Shown one piece after another: positions 9,674-19,134 of a DNA stretch of 64,000 nt; the stretch's first letter is position 1, and each line of letters begins with the position of its first letter. The position numbers and the translations under genes are program-made. Under the pieces are notes generated by a model. It saw only the letters and a program-made list of their open reading frames with translations. It ran no database searches and was not told where the DNA came from. Origin of the DNA: Litoditis marina (taxonomy: Eukaryota; Nematoda; Chromadorea; Rhabditida; Rhabditidae); contig OZ038434.1 of assembly GCA_964036275.1 (NCBI GenBank), forward strand, positions 26,457,413 to 26,521,412, given 5' to 3'.

Positions 9674-12483
9674 GTCTCCGGCCCCCTTTAGTTACTAGTA
9701 TTCCTAGATTAGTCATTAAGTGCCTCTATTCAAATATTCGTTCCGCATCTAAAAATGGCATTTCTCTTCAAGCACTACTCCGAAATGATTCTTTGGCTCT
9801 TATTGTATTATCTGAAACATGGTTGAAATCAAAACACGATGATTCACTTTTACTAGGCGATTTGTGCTCGAAATATCAAGTTATACGTAGAGATCGTAAG
9901 CGTAAACAAGGCGGTGGAGTGGCTATTCTGCTCAAATTAGGTCTCAGATATAAACACTTGTTCTCTGAATGCTGCCACAATGCGTACGAAATTTTAGTGA
10001 CGGATGTTTTTGTTTCATCGCAAAAATTCAGAGTGATTGCAGTTTATCGCACCCCATCATGTTCAGTAGGTAACTCATTTCAATTACACAAATGTATCAG
10101 CGACTTTTCGGTTTGTGAGCATCCTATTTTATGTTTGGGCGATTTCAACTATCCTAGCATAGATTGGTTGACCGATCAACGATCTGATTATGAGAGTGCG
10201 GTAGAAAATTGGTTAGAAACTATAGAAAATTGCGGTATGAAACAATTTGTACGGGAACCAACCCGGCAAAACTCAGTTCTGGATTTGATTCTCAGTAATG
10301 ATGATAAGTTTATTCAACAGTGTAAGGTTGTAGCTCCAATTGGAACAAGTGATCACAACAGTGTGCTGTTTGAGCTAACTATAGAACATACCGTTGAACC
10401 ATCTGTCTACGTTAAATCCTTTGGTTCAGCTGACTTTGAGAAGATTCGCTCTTATCTTTCGAATATCAACTGGATGGGATCATTCTCTTCAGTCAAAACA
10501 TTAAATGAAATGTATGAACTTTTTCTGACAATTTTGAACCACACGATAGATATATTTGTCCCGTTAAAACTTGTTAGACCGTCTGCGAGTAATTTACCGG
10601 ATCACTTGCAGAATTTGAGCGCGTATAGAGAGGCCCTGTGGCAAAGAGCTCAATCAATAGATACACCCTCACTTTGGGATGAATACAGTGTTTGTACTGC
10701 GAAATTCGTCAAAGCTTTGAATAAGTATAATCGATTTGTAGAAAATAAAATGTTGAGTAAGGCCACATCTCAAGAAGTTTATAAACTAGTTAACAAAAAA
10801 TTCGGAAAATGTAAAGATATGTCTTGTTTGATCGATTTGAATGGTAAAACGTATGTTTCCGATCTAGAGAAGGCAAATCTCCTTGCCGAGTCTTTTGTTA
10901 AAGTTTTCTCTTCTGACAATGGAAAACTGCCAAGTTTTGATTTCCCAGTTACCGTTCCAGACACCCCACTGTACTTTAATCGAATGGATATTGAAAGCAT
11001 TCTTAGAAAATGGCCCAACTCCTTTTCGGTCACTCCCGACGAAATACCGTTCAAATTCATCAAAGAGGTTCACAGTGTGATTTCAGAACCACTTGAGTTA
11101 ATTTTCAATATAAGTTTAATACGGTCCCAAGTTCCGAATCGTTGGAAACACTCATATGTGACTGCTATTCCCAAAAAGGCACCTCTCACAGACCCTGGTA
11201 ATTATCGTCCGATTAGCTTGACGTCGATCTTTGCACGAGCTTTTGAAAAGCTACTCAAGAAACATGTTGTTAGGCATTTAGAACGAAATAACATAATTCC
11301 TGAACAACAACACGGTTTTCGTGCAGGAAAATCAGTTGAAACTCAAATGCTAGAATGCGTTAATGACTGGTCATTAGCTATTGATAAGAATTCCTGTACC
11401 GATGTAGTTTATTTCGATTTTTCAAAAGCCTTCGATCGAGTTTCTCATGTGAAACTTTTGCATAGATTGAAAACGTTAAGGTTTCATATCTCTATTGTCA
11501 ATTGGATTACATCTTTCTTATCTGAAAGAACATTTCAAGTTACTATTGGTCGAGCAAAATCAGAAGTTCACAAAATTACCAGTGGAGTCCCTCAGGGGGG
11601 TGTTCTTTCCCCAATACTGTTCAGCATTTACACCTGCGAAGTTCCAGAAATGCTGTCAATTGGTGGTAGAGTTAGATGTAAAGTGTTCGCGGATGACACG
11701 AAAGTTTATCAGAGTTTTCCTCCTGACCAAACTACAGACCATCTCCAGACTGCTATAAACAAGATGTATGAATGGTCACAAGACTGGCAGTTACCATTAG
11801 CAGTAGAAAAAACGAAAATGATGCATATTGGTAAAAACAATCCGAAAAGAAACTACGTTATTTCTTGCTCTGATGTTGAGAAAGTCAGTACTATGCGGGA
11901 TTTAGGATTTATTATTGATGAATCACTGAACTTTGCTGATCATTGTAAGAGAATAAGCAGACTTGCAAAGAGAAGAACTTTCAATTTATTCAAATCGTTG
12001 AAAGTTAAAAAACAAGACGTCCTTGTGAAACTATATAAGACTTATGTTCGTCCTATTGTTGAAAGTGGATGTACTGTGTTTAATTCAGATAAAGGTGCTG
12101 TAAAAGCACTTGAATCTGTGCAAAACGACTTCACTAGGAAGTTGTTCATGAGGAAAGGAGGCTATACTTATTGTAAAGTACCTTCATCTGAAGTGCGAAA
12201 TAGAATACTTGGTCTGACATCTCTCCTCAGTCGTAGAGATAGATTTGATCTGGTCATGGTGCACAAAATTTTAACTGGTCAGATAGGTTTGAAACCTTCA
12301 AACTTTTATACTTTTTCAAACTCCAGAACTAGAGGATCAAACTCAAAACTGAGTTTTCCAATACCAAAAACAAAATTGCGTCAGCAATTTTTCTCCGTGC
12401 GAGCAGGCTCAAAATACTTAAAACTAAGTAAAAAGAAGACTTTGCCATTTTCAGTTGCTGGGCTAAAACGAATAATAACATAA
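9649..12483 (+). CDS. LINE ORF2: APE endonuclease plus reverse transcriptase
   Basis: The frame opens at 9649 after a TGA and runs to TAA 12483. It is in the -1 frame relative to ORF1. No ATG occurs in frame until far inside the endonuclease, although essential endonuclease sequence (CLYSNIRSASKNG, LSETWL) is encoded at once. Endonuclease motifs: NIRS, ETWL, VYRTPS, LGDFNYPSIDW and SDHNSVLFEL. RT motifs: YRPISLTSIFARAFEKLL, GFRAGKSVETQMLE, VYFDFSKAFDRVSH, SGVPQGGVLSPILF and catalytic FADD. A C-terminal region of about 250 residues follows. The protein nicks the target and primes reverse transcription on it. All catalytic motifs are intact, so it could also mobilise the SINEs nearby. Start by frameshift or reinitiation is inferred, not shown. 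Confidence 0.9.
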   Translation, partial: SDGGKRVIGLRPPLVTSIPRLVIKCLYSNIRSASKNGISLQALLRNDSLALIVLSETWLKSKHDDSLLLGDLCSKYQVIRRDRKRKQGGGVAILLKLGLRYKHLFSECCHNAYEILVTDVFVSSQKFRVIAVYRTPSCSVGNSFQLHKCISDFSVCEHPILCLGDFNYPSIDWLTDQRSDYESAVENWLETIENCGMKQFVREPTRQNSVLDLILSNDDKFIQQCKVVAPIGTSDHNSVLFELTIEHTVEPSVYVKSFGSADFEKIRSYLSNINWMGSFSSVKTLNEMYELFLTILNHTIDIFVPLKLVRPSASNLPDHLQNLSAYREALWQRAQSIDTPSLWDEYSVCTAKFVKALNKYNRFVENKMLSKATSQEVYKLVNKKFGKCKDMSCLIDLNGKTYVSDLEKANLLAESFVKVFSSDNGKLPSFDFPVTVPDTPLYFNRMDIESILRKWPNSFSVTPDEIPFKFIKEVHSVISEPLELIFNISLIRSQVPNRWKHSYVTAIPKKAPLTDPGNYRPISLTSIFARAFEKLLKKHVVRHLERNNIIPEQQHGFRAGKSVETQMLECVNDWSLAIDKNSCTDVVYFDFSKAFDRVSHVKLLHRLKTLRFHISIVNWITSFLSERTFQVTIGRAKSEVHKITSGVPQGGVLSPILFSIYTCEVPEMLSIGGRVRCKVFADDTKVYQSFPPDQTTDHLQTAINKMYEWSQDWQLPLAVEKTKMMHIGKNNPKRNYVISCSDVEKVSTMRDLGFIIDESLNFADHCKRISRLAKRRTFNLFKSLKVKKQDVLVKLYKTYVRPIVESGCTVFNSDKGAVKALESVQNDFTRKLFMRKGGYTYCKVPSSEVRNRILGLTSLLSRRDRFDLVMVHKILTGQIGLKPSNFYTFSNSRTRGSNSKLSFPIPKTKLRQQFFSVRAGSKYLKLSKKKTLPFSVAGLKRIIT
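9658..9664 (+). promoter_or_regulatory. Candidate -1 frameshift heptamer G GGA AAC
   Basis: In the ORF1 frame this reads G GGA AAC, an X XXY YYZ slippery site, three codons before the ORF1 stop. A -1 slip moves ribosomes into the ORF2 frame. A weak 5-bp stem (9665-9669 with 9680-9684) follows directly. It is closer than the usual 5-9 base spacer, so the stimulator is not convincing. Confidence 0.45.
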
Positions 12484-12814
12484 TATTGTGACATATGTAC
12501 TGTATTGACTGACTGTTTACGATGTAACTATTGCCATATTATCCATTCTTGTACTGTATATTACCTATGTTTTCGGTTCCGTGTAGAATTTGCCTCCAAC
12601 TTGCTGTAATATCTTTCCGCGTTTGAACCATACTGTCTTTGCAATCTCGACAATGTTTTCCATTTTACCAATTTATCTTATCACACGCTTCATTTGCGTA
12701 ATAAATTCATTCATTCATTCATTCATATTTTACTGTTGTTCTATCCTGTGATTTTAGTCGTACGTGTACAATAATTGTATCTCCTGTTTGATTTCTTATC
12801 TTCAAGTTATTTAT

Positions 12815-12878
12815 TTCCATATATGTTTATTTTATCACACGCTTCACCTGCGTAATAAATTTATTCTTTCATCATCAG
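12815..12878 (+). mobile_element. Truncated LINE 3' tail fragment
   Basis: Repeats the LINE tail words TTATCACACGCTTCA...GCGTAATAAA and then TTTATTCTTTCATC. Only about 60 bases remain, as expected of a severely 5'-truncated older insertion. It ends about 11 bases before the acceptor of the PDZ exon at 12890. Confidence 0.65.
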
Positions 12879-12889
12879 TTTTGTTGCAG

Positions 12890-15800
12890 GAACCCCGACG
12901 CGACGCGGTCCGCCCCGTAACTTCGATGTCCCCTATTACGCCGGTCGCGGCGCGTGTCAGCGCGGTCTGTCGCGGAAAGCAGATTCACGAAGCCTGCTAT
13001 GACGTGCTGAATATTCTTGTGGAGGTCCCGAAAGGAGTTCCGGTTAGTTCAGGATTTCATATCTTTCTTGCTCACCTTTTCAGGGTTTTTAGGGTCAAAA
13101 CTTTGTTTATCGAGTAAAAAACTAATTGCTGAAAACATAAACTATGCCAAATTTCTAAAAAGTGGCAGGGCACTAACCACTGCGCTATTAGAACACATAA
13201 CCGCCAAGCTTTGCAATCGAAGACATGTGTGCCTACACAGCGGAAAGTGAGATATACAGTACCCATCCGCCTTTCCGTGGGCGACGACTATATTAAAAGT
13301 CAAGAAAATTTCGATTTCAGATTGGAATGAACGTGAAAAAGGACGTTATTGTGGGAATCAGGCACGGCAGTCCCGCACAGGTTGGCCTTTTTTCAATACT
13401 GATGGAAGCATATCAAGTGTACGAACTTGTTTACATTGTTTTTGTTTATTTTTGTTTACATTGTTCAAAAAGTTGTAAACGAACCAATTTACAAATAAAC
13501 ATGTTGGTTTCAGGGTTTGCTGTTCGCTGGTGACATTTTGCTCAGTATAAATGGTAGTACAATCACGGATGATCAGAACAAAACTAAAGATGTTTTTCTG
13601 AAGCTAATCGGAGTTAAAAATGTGAGTAGCTTAGTTTCCATCATTTTCGATGTAACATTGGAAGAATGTTTTACGAGTATTTGTAACCTCGGGAACATTG
13701 ACTTTTTACCCCCACCTTTCTGAATTTGTATTGCGTTTGGGAAATTGTAGTTTGACCCCCCCCCACCGGGGGGTTATAATTCAATTTATCACCGGCAATA
13801 CAAAAGTTTGAGGGTGGGGGGTAAAAAGTAAACATTTCCGGTATTGAAGTTCAGCCCCCCACTCGTTGAAGTTTGACCCCCCACCATTGAAGTTCTACCC
13901 CCCGCCGACCCAAGTGGGGGTAAATAGTAAATGTCGAAGTTGATATTTGACCCCCCCCCCCCTCTCCTAGATTTTCAGGGTTTAGCTTGGGTGGGGGGTT
14001 GAAGTGCTACGGGGGGGGGACTCAACTAAAGTGGGGGCGATACTTCAATTTTCCCTTGATACCGTACATAGGCCAATCAAAATTTTGATCTCCAAACGTC
14101 CGCTGTAGTTTGATCTTTGATCTTTGATTTTCGGTTGTAGTTTAATCTCCAGTTTTCCGTTGTAGTATTGTTCATTAACATTTCTTTATTTCAGCTGAAT
14201 GTACAAGTTGTGCGTATGAAGTGTCGTTCCAACAACAAGGCCGTAGTTGCTGATGGATATCAAATTCAGGTAGAATACCTCTTAAGACGTAGCAATTTAT
14301 CCCACCTAATGCGAAGTTTCTATTATTTTCTCATGAGAATCTCACAGACACTTCATGAGCTACTCTTGTGAACTTGTAGTGTATCAAAAGAATCTCATGA
14401 GAAGCTCGTGAGATAAGGCTTATATAGTATCTCATGAGGCTTATGAAGAATGGCCACTGCACTTTGTTTCATCTCGTTTTTACGATGGAGAAAGGGGTGG
14501 GTCAATTGAACGAGGTCGACACTCATTTTCGACTATTCACGCTAAAGGGTTGATTGTGCACAGTTGGAGTTCGGCTAATGGTTTCCATTTTCATTCACTC
14601 TTTAAACTTTCGTCATATCTCGTTCAAACTAGAGTGTGTTGCTTGCACTTCTCTACAAAGTTCAAACTACGAAAGTGAACTATTTTACTACTAGTCAAAT
14701 TCTATTTTACAGGAAGGCTACGAGTACGAATGGGCTGTGATGTATCCGATTCGAGGTCTCAATCTCGGATTGGATATCAAGGAAATTGACGGGAAGGTAG
14801 GGTGGGGGTTGAAAGTATAGTTTGAATCAAATGGAATGAAGTGGGAAAATTGTACAATTGCCCCCTACCCCCTCACCCTTACTCTCCCCGTAGTACTATC
14901 ACCCCCCTCCCAATACGATTTCCTATAGAGAGGGGGGTTATTGTAAATGGGGGGTTATTGTACAATGTCGACGTTTAACAATCACCCCCCGCCCACAATA
15001 CAAAATGGGGGGCAATAGTACAACCCCGGACCTGTTTAACAATCGCCCCCCCCCCCCTATGGGGGTGGGGGGTGATTGTACTACGGGTCGGATTTCAACC
15101 TATTTCGGCTCAATGGGGGGGGGGGGGAGAGAATCGTGAAATATACCCAAAAGTATGAAGTACAAGGTCTGGGAAAGTCTCTAAGGGTGGGTGAGAGGGG
15201 AGTGGTGTAATCACGCACTTCCAGGATATTCCGTAACCCTACCGCTATAAAACGTGAATTTACTACTTTTCTACTGTATCCCGGTATCATTCCTTACCGT
15301 AACGTAATGATTTATCTCTTGAGATGAGCTATCCCTATAATCTCTACCGTAATCTGACATCTGACCTCGATCTTAGGTCTCATTCTACCAGCCACCGTAA
15401 CTTATTTCATTAGATAACATCTGTTTTTGTGGAATAAACATTTAATTATAAACCCCCCACTTCAGGTGTACGTAGTGAATATGACCCCGGAAAGCCTTAG
15501 TTCGATGAGTTTATGCTTCGGAGAATGCATAGTTGATGTCGGTCCGAAGCCGGAACTTATCACGAGTGCTGCTCAGGTATAGTCTGTTTCATATGATCGT
15601 CAATAGTTACAGTAACCTGAAGTCGATTAGGTACTCATAACGTTTGTTACTATAAAAAAGCATAAACTCCACCGCAAGTACTTCTAATAGAAAGTAAACA
15701 TCGAAAACTGTAGACAAAAGAAAGTTTTTGAGTACAACGTTCATATATTGTAGTTTACAAAGTGTATGAATATAGTATACAACGTTCATATATTGTAGTT

Positions 15801-17008
15801 TACATAGTGTATGAATATGTAGATATCGATCAAACAGTTGTATATCGTCTTCAATGTTCAAAATACTTTGCGGATCGATTGAATTCCGTTGATATCTTTC
15901 AGGCGACCAAACTGATCTCCACCGCTCTCGAGAGGGACGGGGCGGTTCGTATTTGTGTGGAGGTCCCGGTCATGGACTTCTTCAAGAACATGACACGATC
16001 CAAGATACAGGTACAGTCTCCATTTTATCGAGATGGACAACGAAGTCTAACATTCCTTATCGAGTTTTAGTTAATGTTTTTCCAACATATTGGAATATGT
16101 TGATCAAACATACTTACATCGCCTGGCCGCTCGCGGAGTCTCGCCCCCCTACCAAAATGAATTGAGATTTTGGATAACTTTGAAACAATCAGACTCTTGT
16201 TTTTGACCGCGAATATACAGCTGGTTTGATGTTTTGTTCTCTCGTTCGAATCACGAATAGGTGGTGGGTGTTCCAACTACAAATTCACAACTCAATTTCA
16301 GACGGCCATGGCGCCAAGTGAACCGAAAGACTACCCCCTGCCCCCCGATGCCATGAAATATGCCGAGAGAGGCATCGCTGTTCTCAAGGACTGCGAAGAG
16401 CCAAGACCTATTTACATGTAGGTGAAAAGTCTTCCCCCCCCCTGACTATTCACTTTCTTTCACTTTCATTAAACTTCATTTTCACTCACATCTCTTATTT
16501 ACTTTGACTATTTCACGTTCACACACTAATTCAAGCACTAAAACACGGAACCTGTGATTACTCAGAATAGAATAGCTGAGAGAGCATGTAGGTCAATGAT
16601 GCCGCAGACAGGCTGACACAGTTCGCGTCCAACCGATCTGTATAGTGTATACTCTCTCAAAAAGACACTACAAAAGTGAGTGAACAGTTCGCTGGGAAAT
16701 GTCTGAGTGCTCGAATTGTTCTTAGCCCAATGGCCATTCTTTTCGCTACCTCGACGAGAGAGTGTGCAGCTCAGAGAGACGCAGACTGTCTCAGCGTATC
16801 ATTCACCGGCATGCTCTCTCGCTTTCGTAGTTTGGTCATCGAACGAAATCAGCGCAATAGTTTCGGTGTTCGAGAACTATAATATCTTTTTCAGTGAACC
16901 AAAGACCAAGTCGCCGAACTTTAAAAACAGGATCTCGTTCAGTGAGAAGACCAACGAACAAGGCGTTTTTGTTCAGACCCATAGTCGACTTCTTGTTAAG
17001 GTCAGATC

Positions 17009-17058
<50 letters not shown>

Positions 17059-17285
17059 CTCTCTTCTCCTCCTTCTTTCTCTCTTCTCCTACTACTCCAT
17101 ACGTCTGTGTCTCGTTTTCTCTCTTTCTTCTTCTTCTCTCTCTCTCTCTCTCTCTCTTATTCTCTCTCGAATTGAAACTGTTCCCAACTTCTTCCGTCTA
17201 GGTCCCTCCCGCCAAGACAGTTGAGTCCGAGGCCGCCCAACAGGTCGCTGCCGGTAGCGTCAAGGAAAAAAAGGAGAGCGGCTGA
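12890..17285 (+). CDS. Two-PDZ-domain protein, paralogue 1 (5' end not found)
   Basis: Ten exons: 12890-13042, 13321-13380, 13514-13621, 14195-14269, 14713-14796, 15466-15576, 15903-16010, 16302-16417, 16895-17000, 17202-17285 (TGA). They encode 334 aa. PDZ 1 covers the first four exons: VEVPKGVPIGMNVKKDVIV carries the loop, then GSPAQGLLFAGDILLSINGS. PDZ 2 spans exons 5-7: YPIRGLNLGLDIKEIDGKVY, SLCFGECIVDV, then VRICVEVP. A conserved linker DYPLPPDAMKYAERGIAVL and a basic tail follow. PDZ domains bind C-terminal peptides. The layout recalls nematode-specific PDZ proteins such as sperm SMZ proteins, but I am not sure of that. Exon lengths equal those of paralogue 2 except for one codon in exon 6 and one in exon 10. 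The start is probably upstream beyond the LINE. Confidence 0.85.
13150..13293 (-). mobile_element. SINE B copy 1 (tRNA-related)
   Basis: On the minus strand it shows the leader ...GTACTGTATATCTCACTTTC, then TAGCGCAGTGGTTAGTGCCC (A-box-like). The B-box end is missing here. It sits in PDZ intron 2 and ends about 27 bases before the acceptor at 13321. Confidence 0.65.
13691..14055 (-). mobile_element. Family G hAT-like element, copy 1
   Basis: About 365 bp, built from alternating runs of six or so C or G every 20-30 bases, with ends GGGAACATTGA / TCAATTTTCCC. It is the reverse complement of the copies at 20695, 29890 and 59230. No target duplication is visible at this copy. Confidence 0.8.
14328..14452. 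repeat. CTCATGAG palindrome cluster 2
   Basis: Repeated CTCATGAGAATCTCA, CTTCATGAGCTACTC, ATCTCATGAGAAGCTC and TCTCATGAGGCTT words in a PDZ intron, like the cluster at 7140-7300. Confidence 0.65.
14850..15125. repeat. G/C-tract repeat, second family, copy 1
   Basis: Runs of six or more C or G joined by words such as TTGTACAATCGCC and AATACAAAATGGGG. Related in style to family G but with a different core phrase (TGTACAATC rather than AAGTTC). Another copy lies at 17898-18222. Confidence 0.6.
16680..16855. mobile_element. Family S element, copy 1
   Basis: Contains GAGAGAGTGTGCAG, then TCAGAGAGACGCAGAC and, inverted, CTCTCTCGCTTTCGTAG. Related copies: 21571-21868 (two in tandem) and 50644-50810. 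Short fragments occur near 33800, 34630, 54090 and 63760. Confidence 0.55.
17007..17046 (+). repeat. (CT)n microsatellite in PDZ intron
   Basis: Uninterrupted CT dinucleotides within a wider pyrimidine-rich intron that includes another CT run at about 17135-17158. Confidence 0.9.
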
Positions 17286-17331
17286 AGTATCAAGAAGTAG
17301 CAAACTTCTCTACACTTCTCTCTCAGAGTTC

Positions 17332-17337
17332 AATAAA
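17332..17337 (+). terminator. Poly(A) signal AATAAA of PDZ paralogue 1
   Basis: AATAAA 47 bases after the stop. The surrounding 3' UTR (AATGAAATTTCTCGC) is conserved in paralogue 2. A second AATAAA lies at 17357. Confidence 0.7.
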
Positions 17338-17897
17338 TGAAATTTCTCGCCGGTTCAATAAACTGGTTGCTTCGATTGTTGTATTGCTCATAGAGCTGTT
17401 TGGGAAAAACACAGAGGAAAAAAACAATAGTAATGGTTTTTCGAACACAACAAAACAACTACGCAAACAACAACGCGAACAAACACAAATAAACAAACCT
17501 AACAAACAGACATGTAAATACAATAACGTTTCGATTGTTTGCCGATAATTGAGCTGTTTCCTGTCTGACAGAGAGAAACATCATGCAGAAAGTTTGTTTT
17601 CTTCAGAAATTCTCAATTATGCCAGTTTTACCACACGACAGTAATAGGAACATAAAGGTGACATGGATAACAATTTTGTTGTTTGTAGTTTGGTATCAAC
17701 GCCATAATATTCGGAGATTGCATGAAATGAATGGTTTGTTCGTTTTTTTCTCGAACAAGAAAGGAAATGTAGAGTATTAATCACTCTGTGATCTCTATGA
17801 CATCAGACTGCAATTGAGTTGGGTCATCGCATAAAATCGGTTTTCTGTTTTCGTTTTCGTGTTTCTGTTTTCGTTTTCTGTTTTTGTGAAGCGGGCC

Positions 17898-18222
17898 GAG
17901 GGAAAAATGTACAATCGCCCCCCACCCAACCATCACCCCCCTCGTGGTTCTATTACCCCCCACCTAATTGAAATCCCAGAAAAGTCGCGCGAAGGTGGGG
18001 GGTAATTGGTAAATGGGTGGGGGGACATTGTACATCTTCGACAATGAACAATCACCTCCCACAATACAAAATGGGGGGTGATAGTACATACCCGGAACTG
18101 ATGAACAATCACCCCCCCACTCAACCCAACCCTGCAGTAAATAAGCATGGTGTAGAATGGCCCCCCAAAGGTGGTGGGCGATTGTAGTACGGGCCCTTTT
18201 CAACCCATTTTCGACCAGGGTG
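17898..18222. repeat. G/C-tract repeat, second family, copy 2
   Basis: Same phrase structure as 14850-15125: ATGTACAATCGCCCCCCAC near the left end and GATTGTAGTACGGG near the right, with C and G tracts alternating between. Confidence 0.6.
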
Positions 18223-18340
18223 GGCGACAAATGTAAACTACTCCCGCGGGCCAATACTGTGTATGTTGCCCTTATCAAACTGTTTGTTCGGTTCATACGT
18301 CACACTGGTACGTTCCCACTATCTCAGTTCGAGATAACAT

Positions 18341-18412
18341 GACTGCTTGGCGCAATGGTAGCGCGTTCGACTCCAGATCGAAAGGTTGGGCGTTCGATCC
18401 GCGCAGTGGTTA
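18341..18412 (+). tRNA. tRNA-Trp (CCA), possibly decayed
   Basis: 72 bases with D arm GCGC/GCGC, anticodon stem TTCGA/TCGAA, loop CTCCAGA (anticodon CCA) and a TTCGATC T loop. The acceptor stem pairs GACTGCT with AGTGGTT only by using three G-T pairs, and the T stem has one G-G mismatch. Compared with the usual nematode tRNA-Trp this suggests mutational decay, so it may be a pseudogene. Confidence 0.7.
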
Positions 18413-19134
18413 GAAGTTTTGCAATCATTTCAATGGAACGAAAACATAAGAAAATGGAAACAACTCCTCTATTGATAGGTTAAAGTAGGACGATTATGTG
18501 GACCAATCCCGTGTCAACGGTCCTTTAAACTGCAATTAAAAAATGTACTGCCGTTTGAAGGACTGAACCGTTGCGATTAGACCAAATTATCGTCCTTCTT
18601 CAATAACTGATTTAAGATAGCAAGTGAAAAACATTTTTATTCAGGAATCTTTCGGCTTCTATGTGGAGTTAAAAATGAATGAATTTTCACTATTTAAGTA
18701 GTACAATGAGTTAATATTATATCAAGTTGAGTAGTAATGTGGTTTCCACACAATCCATGAGAAACCAACGCGCCTTTTGTAGATTAACAGTTACTCGGTA
18801 ATCATCGAAAAGTTTGACCCTTGGTTTCTTGAAAGTTGCACATATTAAAGACGAATTATTATTTAACCATGGATAAACCGCGAAGTTCATTGGTTTTGTC
18901 CAGTTTTTTGCCAGTTTTCGCCAGTTTTTGCCTGCCGGTTTTTCAAAACAATTTTTAAACTTTACCAGAGCTGAAAACGTTCCCGAAACCTGTTTACAGG
19001 ACTGTCAATATGCAAATCTGCACTTTTGCACCACTCGGAGCTACGTGCGTTTTTGCAATTTGCCTACACGTTTTCCTCACGCGTCGTCACGTGTACAAAG
19101 AGAAGCTCGGAATTCAGTCGAACATTCTACAGCG
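18413..19134. other. Intergenic AT-rich DNA
   Basis: Contains one family P element (18484-18602) and repeated GCCAGTTTT words around 18900-18945. No exon seen. Confidence 0.5.
18484..18602. mobile_element. Family P MITE, copy 2
   Basis: Same ends and palindromic centre as 7583-7704. Confidence 0.85.

Larger units (their letters stand above)
8630..12726 (+). mobile_element. Full-length CR1/Jockey-type non-LTR retrotransposon
   Basis: Contains ORF1 (8810-9673) and an endonuclease-reverse transcriptase ORF2 (to 12483). A 3' region follows that ends in tandem TTCA units (12707-12724) after the word GCGTAATAAA. There are no long terminal repeats. Both reading frames are unbroken, so it may be recent or active. 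The 5' limit is a guess. A decayed second copy of the 3' tail lies at 12815-12878. Confidence 0.85.

Noticed and set aside
9368..9716. Minus-strand open frames opposite LINE ORF1
   Set aside because: Shadows of the ORF1 and ORF2 coding frames.
8630..12726. Retroviral or LTR-retrotransposon origin of the reverse transcriptase
   Set aside because: Endonuclease motifs of the APE type, the RT motif order, a TTCA-repeat tail and absence of LTRs, protease or integrase point to a non-LTR element.
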